Origin: an uncultured Rhizobium sp.
Lineage (GTDB): Bacteria; Pseudomonadota; Alphaproteobacteria; Rhizobiales; Rhizobiaceae
Assembly: GCA_945952045.1 (NCBI GenBank)
Contig: CAMFHE010000045.1
Span: 1 to 37,603 of the forward strand
Reading direction: 5' to 3'
DNA length: 37,603 bases
This document shows positions 31,594-37,603 of this stretch, one piece after another. How positions within the stretch are numbered: position 1 is the stretch's first letter; each line of letters begins with the position of its first letter. Position numbers and translations under genes: made by a program. The notes under the pieces are model-generated. The model was not told the DNA's origin, ran no database searches, and worked only from the letters and a program-made list of their open reading frames with translations.

Positions 31594-32445
31594 CTATTCT
31601 TCGCCGCGCAGCCAGAAGGCGCGCTGCGAGGCATAACGATCCTGCGCCAGCTTTTCCTTCAAAACCGGCAGCAGCGCATGCAACTCGTCCTTCAGCACAT
31701 AGGGCGGATTGACGATGACCAGGCCGGAACCGTTGAGGCCGGTGGTTTCGCGGTCGCTCTTCACCGTCAGCTCGGCACAGAGCATTTTCGGGATCTCCAG
31801 CGCCTTCAAAGCCTCGTGGAAATCCGTGATCGGCGCGCCCTTCTTCATCGGATACCACAGGCAGTAGGTGCCGCCGGAAAAGCGGCGATAGGCACGGGCA
31901 AGACTGTCCACCATGCGCTCGTAATCGTTGCCCGCCTCGAAGGGCGGATCGACGAGAACGATGCCGCGCTTCTCCTTCGGCGGCAGATGCGCGCCGAGCG
32001 CCAGCCAGCCGTCGAGCAGGGTGACGCGCACCTGGTAATCGCCTTCGAACAGGCGTTGCAGCGCGCCACAATCGTCCGGGTGCAGCTCCATGGCCGAGAG
32101 CCGGTCCTGCGGGCGAAACAGCATGCGCGCGAGCTTCGGCGAGCCGGGATAAAGGCGCATGCCGCCTTCCGGATTAAGCGCCCGTACCGCATCGAGATAG
32201 GGCGCGAGCAGCTCGGCCACCTTCGGCGGCAGATCCGTGTCGATCAGCTTGCCGATCCCCTCCTGCCATTCGCCGGTTTTTTGCGCCTCTTCCGAGCCGA
32301 GATCGTAGAGCCCGATGCCGGCATGGGTGTCGAGCAGGCGGAATGCGGCCTCCTTGTTCTGCGCATAGCGGACGAGGCGGGCCAGCACCGCATGCTTGAG
32401 AACGTCGGCGAAATTGCCCGCGTGGTAGATATGCCGATAGTTCAT
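31594..32445 (-). CDS. rlmJ: 23S rRNA (A2030-N6)-methyltransferase
   Basis: Methylates A2030 of 23S rRNA. With the ATG at 32445 the protein has 283 residues, close to the E. coli enzyme (280), and starts MNYRHIYHAGNFADVLKHAVL, the family opening. The SAM-linked catalytic block is VLVDPPFEAGNDYE. An upstream ATG (32496) would add 17 residues and overlap the divergent promoter palindrome. I see no ribosome site before either start. It leads the run rlmJ, RNase T2, GST. Confidence 0.93.
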   Translation of the reverse strand: MNYRHIYHAGNFADVLKHAVLARLVRYAQNKEAAFRLLDTHAGIGLYDLGSEEAQKTGEWQEGIGKLIDTDLPPKVAELLAPYLDAVRALNPEGGMRLYPGSPKLARMLFRPQDRLSAMELHPDDCGALQRLFEGDYQVRVTLLDGWLALGAHLPPKEKRGIVLVDPPFEAGNDYERMVDSLARAYRRFSGGTYCLWYPMKKGAPITDFHEALKALEIPKMLCAELTVKSDRETTGLNGSGLVIVNPPYVLKDELHALLPVLKEKLAQDRYASQRAFWLRGEE

Positions 32446-32481
32446 GGGAGGACCGCGATCATGTTTTGGAGCTTTTGAGAT

Positions 32482-32507
32482 TATGCCGTTTGGCATATAG
32501 AAATGCC
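32482..32507 (+). promoter_or_regulatory. palindromic promoter/operator of the molybdoenzyme gene
   Basis: TATGCC-GTTT-GGCATA (32482-32497) is a perfect dyad. ATGCC (32503-32507) repeats the half-site right before the start codon. TATAGA (32496-32501) ends 6 bases before the ATG, the place of a -10 if the message is leaderless. TTGAGA (32475-32480) upstream is close to the -35 consensus, but with a short spacer. There is no ribosome site. The dyad lies between the two boxes, so a repressor or activator site is likely. Confidence 0.55.
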
Positions 32508-34631
32508 ATGAACATTGCGACCCCCATTTCCGCCAAATCCCGTATCGGCCATTCGGCCTGTCCGCACGACTGTCCTTCGACCTGCGCGCTGGATATCGAT
32601 ATCGACGCGACGGGCCGGCTCGGCCGGGTGCGGGGCAGCGACGCCAATTCCTATACTGCCGGCGTCATCTGCGCCAAGGTGGCGCGTTATGCCGAGCGCG
32701 TCTATCACCCCGACCGGCTGCTGACGCCGAAGCGCCGCAAGGGCGCGAAAGGCGGCGGCTCTTGGCAGGAAATCGGCTGGGACGACGCGCTGGACGAGAT
32801 CGCCGAGGCCTTCCTCAAGGCGGAAGCGACGCATGGCAGCGAAGCGATCTGGCCCTATTTCTATGCCGGCACCATGGGTTTGGTGCAGCGCGATTCGATC
32901 GAGCGGCTGCGGCATGTGAAGAAATATTCCGGCTTCTTCGACACGATCTGCGTCAACATGGCCTGGACCGGCTACATGATGGGCACCGGCGCGTTGCGCG
33001 GGCCGGACCCGCGCGAGATGGCGGTTTCGGACTGCATCGTCATCTGGGGCACCAATGCGGTCGTCACCCAGGTCAATGTCATGACCCATGCGATCAAGGC
33101 CCGCAAGGAGCGCGGCGCGAAGATCGTCGTCATCGACGTCTACGACAATGCGACGATGAAACAGGCCGATCTCGCCCTGGTGGTGCGGCCGGGCACGGAT
33201 GCGGCGCTCGCCTGCGCTGTCATGCATGTCGCCTTTCGCGACGGCTATGCGGACCGCGCCTATATGGCCCGTTTCGCCGACGATCCTGAAGGACTTGAGG
33301 CGCATCTGAAGACACGCACGCCGCAATGGGCGTCGGCCATCACCGGCCTGACGGTGGAGGAAATCGAAGCCTTCGCCCGGCTGGTCGGCCAGACCAAAAA
33401 GACCTTCTTCCGCCTCGGCTACGGTTTCACCCGCCAGCGCAACGGCTCGGTCGCCATGCATGCGGCGGCCTCCATCGCCACCGTGCTCGGCTCCTGGCAA
33501 TATGAGGGTGGCGGCGCGTTCCATTCCAACAGCGGCGTGTTCCGCATGGACAAGTCCGAACTGATGGGCACCGCCTTCGTCGACCCAGATATCCGTGTGC
33601 TCGACCAGTCGCAGATCGGCCGCATCCTCACTGGTGACAGCGAGGCCCTGCGCGGACGCGGGCCTGTTACGGCAATGCTGATCCAGAATACCAACCCGAT
33701 GACGGTGATGCCGGAGCAGCGGCTGGTGCGAAAGGGCTTTGCCCGGGAAGATCTGTTCGTGGCGGTGCATGAGCACTTCATGACCGATACCGCCGACATG
33801 GCCGATATCGTGCTGCCGGCCACCATGTTCGTCGAGCATGACGACATCTATCGCGGCGGCGGCCAGAGTCATATCCTGCTCGGGCCGAAAGTGATCGAGC
33901 CGCCGGAAACCGTCCGCACCAATCTCTTCGTGATCGAGGAACTGGCAAAGCGTCTCGGCGTCGCCGACCGTCCCGGTTTCGGCCTGACGGAGCGCGAGGC
34001 CATCGACCGGATGATGGCCGCCAGTGGCCGGCCCGGTTTCGACTACCTGCTCGAACACAAATGGATCGACGCCGCCCCCGCTTTCGAGGATGCGCATTAC
34101 CTCTCAGGCTTCGGTTTCGCCGATGGAAAGTTCCGCTTCAAGCCGGACTGGACCGGCACACCGGCCCTGACGCGCCCGCCGGAATCGCTGGGCGCGCTCG
34201 GCCCGCATCAGGCTCTGCCGGCTTTTCCCGATCATGTCGACCTGATCGAGACGGCGGATGCCGAGCATCCCTTCCGCCTCGCCACCTCGCCGGCGCGCAA
34301 TTTCCTGAATTCGAGCTTTACGGAAACGAAAACCTCGCTGCAGAAGGAAAACCGGCCCGAAGTGCTGGTCAATCCGAAGGACGCTGAAGCGGCCGGCCTT
34401 GCCGGGGGCGAGATTGTCGTGCTCGGCAATGCGCGCGGCAGCGTGCGCCTGCATGCCAAGGTGACGGAGACGGTGAAAGCAGGCGTGCTGATTGCTGAGG
34501 GCATCTGGCCGAACAAGGCGCATCTCGACGGCGAGGGCATCAATGTGCTGACTGGCGCCGACCAGGTCGCACCCTATGGCGGCGCTGCGGTGCATGACAC
34601 CAAGGTCTGGCTGCGCAGGGATATCGCATGA
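32508..34631 (+). CDS. molybdopterin oxidoreductase (DMSO reductase family)
   Basis: A 707-residue cytosolic Mo-bisMGD enzyme. No twin-arginine signal is seen. The N-terminal [4Fe-4S] cluster ligands are Cys18, Cys22, Cys26 and Cys55 (CxxxCxxxCx28C). The molybdopterin domains follow: WGTNAVVTQVN, then DVYDNATMKQADLALVVRPGTDAALACAVMHV, and later the second guanine site region IQNTNPMTVMP and LPATMFVEHDD. The C-terminal domain ends with the usual SFTETKTSLQKENRPEVLVNP and WPNKAHLDGEG blocks. Cys149 (CVNMAWTG) lies where formate-dehydrogenase-like enzymes have their Mo-ligand Cys or Sec. The physiological substrate is unknown. It shares a 4-base ATGA with the Nudix gene downstream. Confidence 0.88.
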   Translation: MNIATPISAKSRIGHSACPHDCPSTCALDIDIDATGRLGRVRGSDANSYTAGVICAKVARYAERVYHPDRLLTPKRRKGAKGGGSWQEIGWDDALDEIAEAFLKAEATHGSEAIWPYFYAGTMGLVQRDSIERLRHVKKYSGFFDTICVNMAWTGYMMGTGALRGPDPREMAVSDCIVIWGTNAVVTQVNVMTHAIKARKERGAKIVVIDVYDNATMKQADLALVVRPGTDAALACAVMHVAFRDGYADRAYMARFADDPEGLEAHLKTRTPQWASAITGLTVEEIEAFARLVGQTKKTFFRLGYGFTRQRNGSVAMHAAASIATVLGSWQYEGGGAFHSNSGVFRMDKSELMGTAFVDPDIRVLDQSQIGRILTGDSEALRGRGPVTAMLIQNTNPMTVMPEQRLVRKGFAREDLFVAVHEHFMTDTADMADIVLPATMFVEHDDIYRGGGQSHILLGPKVIEPPETVRTNLFVIEELAKRLGVADRPGFGLTEREAIDRMMAASGRPGFDYLLEHKWIDAAPAFEDAHYLSGFGFADGKFRFKPDWTGTPALTRPPESLGALGPHQALPAFPDHVDLIETADAEHPFRLATSPARNFLNSSFTETKTSLQKENRPEVLVNPKDAEAAGLAGGEIVVLGNARGSVRLHAKVTETVKAGVLIAEGIWPNKAHLDGEGINVLTGADQVAPYGGAAVHDTKVWLRRDIA

Positions 34632-35227
34632 GCAAGTTCGACAAGGCCCGCATCGACATCGTCAAGGACGAGACGCTGTCGAAGAATTGGTATCACCTGC
34701 GCAACGTCACCTTCGACTATACCGGCTCGAGCGGCGAGACCGTGCGGCTGAAGCGCGAGGTCTACGATCGCGGCAACGGCGCGACCATCCTGCTGTTCGA
34801 CCCGAGGCGGCAGACCGTCGTGCTGGTGCGCCAGTTCCGCATGCCGGCGCATCTGAACCACCATAGCGGATGGATGATCGAGACGCCCGCCGGCCTGCTC
34901 GACGGCGACCACCCGGCCGAGGCCATCCGCCGCGAGGTGATGGAAGAGACCGGCTATGTCGTCCACGATATCAGGCCGATCTTTCGCAGCTTCATGTCGC
35001 CGGGCGCGGTGACGGAAATCATCCATTTCTTCGTGGCGCTGATCGATGCCGGAGAACGGGTCTCCGATGGCGGCGGGCTGGAGAGCGAGCATGAGGATAT
35101 CGAGGTGCTGGAAATCGGCCTCGACCGGGCATCCGAAATGATCGACAGCGGCGAGATCTGTGACGCCAAGACGATCATGCTGATCCAGTGGGCGCTGATC
35201 CACCGTGCGGAACTGACGGTGGGGTGA
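34628..35227 (+). CDS. NudK-type Nudix hydrolase
   Basis: A 199-residue Nudix hydrolase resembling GDP-mannose pyrophosphatase NudK, which cleaves GDP-mannose to GMP and mannose 1-phosphate. Nudix-box residues run from Gly89 to Tyr110, with RREVMEETGY giving the metal-binding Glu residues. The first acidic position of the box is His95. The NudK-like block MSPGAVTEIIHFF lies after the box, and WYHLRNVTFDYT matches the N-terminal dimer part. Its ATG overlaps the molybdoenzyme stop by 4 bases, so translation is coupled. The gene order suggests joint expression rather than a known shared pathway. Confidence 0.87.
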   Translation: MSKFDKARIDIVKDETLSKNWYHLRNVTFDYTGSSGETVRLKREVYDRGNGATILLFDPRRQTVVLVRQFRMPAHLNHHSGWMIETPAGLLDGDHPAEAIRREVMEETGYVVHDIRPIFRSFMSPGAVTEIIHFFVALIDAGERVSDGGGLESEHEDIEVLEIGLDRASEMIDSGEICDAKTIMLIQWALIHRAELTVG

Positions 35228-35229
35228 CA

Positions 35230-35250
35230 GGCAGGGCCCAAACCCCTGCC
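35230..35250. terminator. hairpin between convergent Nudix and omptin genes
   Basis: GGCAGGG (35230-35236) and CCCTGCC (35244-35250) form a 7-bp stem with a 7-base loop, between the two stops. No T run follows on either strand, so termination strength is uncertain. Confidence 0.5.
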
Positions 35251-35255
35251 AAGCC

Positions 35256-36176
35256 TCAGAACGACCCGCGCACGCCTGTTCCGATGTAACCGGTGGTGAA
35301 GCCGCCGCCGCCAGTGTCATTGTAATAGGTGGGATCGCCTGTCGTCGTATCGGAATAGACCGCGTTGCCGCGCCGGAACTTGGTCGCCTCGAAAGAACCG
35401 TCGAGATAGAGCGCGATATTCTGCGTCAAGGCATATTCTATTCCCGCTTTCGCGCCGAACATCGGAGACAGTTTGAAACTGTCTTCGATCTGCAGGTTGC
35501 GAAGCCAATGATCGTCGTCGCTTTTGTGGCGGATGACGGCGCCCGCTTCCAGCGCGCCGGTGAGCCGGAAGCGGCCGAAGGTCTGCTCGCCGTTCAGCGT
35601 CGCATAGAGAACCGGGATTTTTTGCTGGTAGCTGACGGCGTTCAAGCCATCGGTAATAGTGCCGACCGTGTCGCGGAAACCGTTGACGCTATAGACGAAA
35701 TCGCCGCCTCTTGCGGTCCATTTCACATCGGTATAGCGCGCGCCGATGCCGATATTGAGCTTTTGCAAACTGTCGCCGAACAACATCCGGTTAATCTCGA
35801 CGCTGCCGCTGTAATAGTGATCGAGGCCGGTATCGTCATGCTCGGAACGATGCGTCCAGTCGGCGCCCGGCACGAGCCAGTCATAGTCGACCATATGGCC
35901 GTTGCCATTGATTCCGGTCTTGCCCTCGAGCTTCACCGACCAGCCGGAGCCGACATTGACATCGAGGCTGCCGCGCAAGACCTGCACGCCCTTCGATGCC
36001 CATTCGAGCTGGCTGAGTTTGTGGTCGCCGGAATACACCGTCTCATGTGCGCCGATATTGGCAAGACCGACGCCGATGGAGGCTGCCACCCGTTCGTCAC
36101 CGGCAAACGCCATGCCGCAGGAAAAGGCGAGAAGCCCGGCCGTCAAAGGCAGGCAAGCATGTCTCGTGGCGGTCAT
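35256..36176 (-). CDS. omptin family outer membrane aspartyl protease
   Basis: A ten-strand outer-membrane protease of the OmpT/Pla/PgtE family, 306 residues with signal peptide (about 1-25, ending AFA). I used the ATG at 36176, preceded by GGAG. Catalytic residues are conserved: Asp97 and Asp99 in MVDYDW (OmpT Asp83, Asp85) and the Asp-x-His pair Asp221, His223 in SDDDHW (OmpT Asp210, His212). Glu45 in HETVY matches OmpT Glu27, which helps bind the basic P1 residue. Further OmpT-like blocks are SQLEWASKG, SEHDDTGL, WTARGGDFVYS and GFRDTVG. It should cleave peptides between basic residues at the cell surface. Omptins are best known from enterobacteria. Confidence 0.9.
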   Translation of the reverse strand: MTATRHACLPLTAGLLAFSCGMAFAGDERVAASIGVGLANIGAHETVYSGDHKLSQLEWASKGVQVLRGSLDVNVGSGWSVKLEGKTGINGNGHMVDYDWLVPGADWTHRSEHDDTGLDHYYSGSVEINRMLFGDSLQKLNIGIGARYTDVKWTARGGDFVYSVNGFRDTVGTITDGLNAVSYQQKIPVLYATLNGEQTFGRFRLTGALEAGAVIRHKSDDDHWLRNLQIEDSFKLSPMFGAKAGIEYALTQNIALYLDGSFEATKFRRGNAVYSDTTTGDPTYYNDTGGGGFTTGYIGTGVRGSF

Positions 36177-36261
36177 GGGTTCAACTCCGGATGTTAAAGA
36201 CCGGCCGTCAAGGGCCAGTTTCAACAATCGCGAAGTTTGGTAAATTATTGGTTGAAATCGT

Positions 36262-36912
36262 TCAGTTGCCGTTCGCTTCGCGTGCGGCTGCTTCGTCAGC
36301 AAAGCGCGTGCGGCCCTCGACCATGGCGACGCGGCCTTCGGCCAGCAGCTTCAGCGCCAGCGGATAGGCCTTGTGCTCCACTGTCAGCACGCGGGCGGCC
36401 AGCGTCTCGGCGGTATCGCCAGCCTCGACCGGCACCGTCATCTGCACGATCACGGGGCCTTCGTCCATGCCTTCGGTGACGAAATGCACGGTGCAGCCGG
36501 CTTGCGCATGACCGGCCTCCAGCGCTCGCTGATGGGTATGCAGGCCGGGGAAATTCGGAAGCAGGGACGGGTGGATATTGATCATCCGGCCCTCATAGGG
36601 GCGGATGAAATCGGCGCTGACGAGACGCATATAGCCGGCAAGGCAGATGATATCAGGCTTGATGTCGGCAAGGGCTGCGAGGATAGCCGCCTCGTGCCCG
36701 GCCTTCGAGCCATAGGCGCGACGTTCGAAGGCAAGCGCGTCGATCCCGAGCGCTCTCGCCTTGGCAAGCCCGCCCGCATCGGGCTTGTCGGAAATGACGG
36801 CCACGATCTCGGCCGGAAAATCGCCCGCCTCGCAGGCCTTCGCCAGCGACAGCATGTTCGAGCCGCCGCCGGAGATGAAGACCGCGACGCGCTTGCGCGG
36901 GGCAGGTGTCAT
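36262..36912 (-). CDS. purN: phosphoribosylglycinamide formyltransferase
   Basis: Transfers formyl from 10-formyl-THF to GAR in purine synthesis. The 216-residue protein has SGGGSNML (phosphate binding), the catalytic block INIHPSLLPNFPGLHTHQRAL (Asn, His) and CTVHFVTEGMDEGPVI with the catalytic Asp. Its ATG overlaps the purM stop by 4 bases. The order purM-purN is typical of bacteria. Residues after 205 form a short charged tail. Confidence 0.97.
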   Translation of the reverse strand: MTPAPRKRVAVFISGGGSNMLSLAKACEAGDFPAEIVAVISDKPDAGGLAKARALGIDALAFERRAYGSKAGHEAAILAALADIKPDIICLAGYMRLVSADFIRPYEGRMINIHPSLLPNFPGLHTHQRALEAGHAQAGCTVHFVTEGMDEGPVIVQMTVPVEAGDTAETLAARVLTVEHKAYPLALKLLAEGRVAMVEGRTRFADEAAAREANGN

Positions 36913-37603
36913 AGGGCGAGCGTGCCGGTATAGACGGTGCCGGCGGCCCCTTCGGCGCGGGCCACCATGCGGCCGAGCGTCACGACCTGTTCGCCCTCGG
37001 CGGCGAGCGCTTCACCCACGGTCTCGGCATTTTCGGCCGAAACAACAGCGATCATGCCGATGCCGCAATTGAAGGTGCGCAGCATTTCCTTGGCCTCGAC
37101 GCCACCGGTCTGGGCGAGCCAGGAGAAGACGGCCGGAACGGCGAAGGCGGAGAGATCGATTTCAGCCGCAAGATGCTTGGGCAGCACGCGCGGAATGTTT
37201 TCCGGGAAGCCGCCGCCGGTGATATGCGCCAGCGCCTTGATCGCGCCGGTCTTGCGAATGGCGGCGAGCAGTGGCTTGACGTAGATGCGGGTCGGTTCCA
37301 GCAGCGCTTCGCCGAGCGTCTTGCCTTCGGCGAAGGGGGCGGGGGCATCCCAGGCAAGGCCGGAAATGCCGACGATCTTGCGCACCAGCGAATAGCCGTT
37401 CGAATGCACGCCCGATGAGGCCAGGCCGAGGATGACATCGCCTTCGGCAACATCGCCGGAGGGCAGAAGCTTGCCGCGTTCGGCGGCACCAACGGCAAAG
37501 CCGGCGAGGTCGTAATCGCCGCCGGCATACATGCCGGGCATTTCGGCAGTTTCGCCGCCGATCAGCGCGCAGCCGGCCTGGCGGCAGCCATCGGCGATGC
37601 CGC
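36909..37603 (-). CDS. purM: phosphoribosylformylglycinamidine cyclo-ligase, C-terminal part
   Basis: AIR synthetase of purine biosynthesis. Only the C-terminal 230 or so residues of a protein near 355 lie in the window; the frame runs off its right end (first full codon at 37601). Visible blocks are CALIGGETAEMPGMY, DLAGFAVG, LASSGVHSNGYSLVR, HITGGGFPENIPRVLP and the closing AENAETVGEALAAEGEQVVTLG. The internal ATG at 37541 is not a start. It overlaps purN by 4 bases (ATGA). Confidence 0.97.
   Translation of the reverse strand, partial: GIADGCRQAGCALIGGETAEMPGMYAGGDYDLAGFAVGAAERGKLLPSGDVAEGDVILGLASSGVHSNGYSLVRKIVGISGLAWDAPAPFAEGKTLGEALLEPTRIYVKPLLAAIRKTGAIKALAHITGGGFPENIPRVLPKHLAAEIDLSAFAVPAVFSWLAQTGGVEAKEMLRTFNCGIGMIAVVSAENAETVGEALAAEGEQVVTLGRMVARAEGAAGTVYTGTLAL

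Noticed and set aside
32481..34097. 538-codon open frame on the - strand
   Set aside because: Antisense to the molybdopterin oxidoreductase; no domain.
1..37603. CRISPR array, tRNA, rRNA, insertion sequence or integrase
   Set aside because: On reading both strands I saw no spaced direct repeats, cloverleaf sequence, rRNA blocks or transposase / integrase motifs.

Overview
The window is about 37.6 kb of G+C-rich, gene-dense chromosome from an alphaproteobacterium, most likely the Rhizobiaceae (Rhizobium / Agrobacterium / Neorhizobium group). This rests on the gene order fabF-mltG-yicC-gmk, a RopB/AopB (Omp25-like) outer membrane protein, the run SDR-uvrC-pgsA-moaD-moaE, and two short nested-palindrome repeats of the kind scattered through rhizobial intergenic DNA. 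I see no phage, insertion sequence, CRISPR array, tRNA or rRNA. Most of the window is core genome.

Region 1 (1-4157, + strand): the end of fabF (fatty acid elongation), mltG (peptidoglycan strand release), yicC (RNA turnover) and gmk (GMP kinase). Region 2 (4180-11735, - strand, transcribed lptF to rsmA): lptF, lptG, lptD, a SurA-like chaperone, pdxA and rsmA. This is the lipopolysaccharide export and outer-membrane assembly cluster, with 1-4 base gene overlaps at several junctions. pepA and holC (11965-13907, + strand) diverge from it. Region 3 (13967-21382, - strand): a membrane-anchored alpha/beta hydrolase, a Gfo/Idh/MocA sugar dehydrogenase, a lipoprotein polysaccharide deacetylase, an ABC-F ATPase, a GGDEF-type protein with a GGDDF motif, and a DinB-fold protein. 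Region 4 (21516-24801): a glutathione S-transferase, ndk, and a small accessory divergon. The divergon is a CGNR zinc-finger regulator translationally coupled to a lipoprotein, facing a lone LivH-type permease across a near-perfect 28-bp dyad.

Region 5 (24803-29106, - strand): a pteridine-reductase-like SDR, uvrC, pgsA, moaD and moaE. Region 6 (29107-32445): ropB/aopB with a long AT-rich upstream region, then a minus-strand run of rlmJ, an RNase T2-family protein and a second GST. Region 7 (32508-35227): a molybdopterin oxidoreductase whose promoter area carries a palindrome, coupled by ATGA to a NudK-type Nudix hydrolase. Region 8 (35256-37603, - strand): an omptin-family outer-membrane aspartyl protease, purN, and the C-terminal part of purM, which runs off the window.

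The points most worth a second look are: the CGNR / LivH divergon with its operator and apparently leaderless regulator mRNA; the palindromic, possibly leaderless promoter of the molybdoenzyme-Nudix pair; the omptin in an alphaproteobacterium; the pair of nested-palindrome repeats whose arms differ but keep pairing; and the RNase T2 protein whose catalytic Glu position is Gln. I found no clear evidence of a wholly new multi-gene defence or mobile system.
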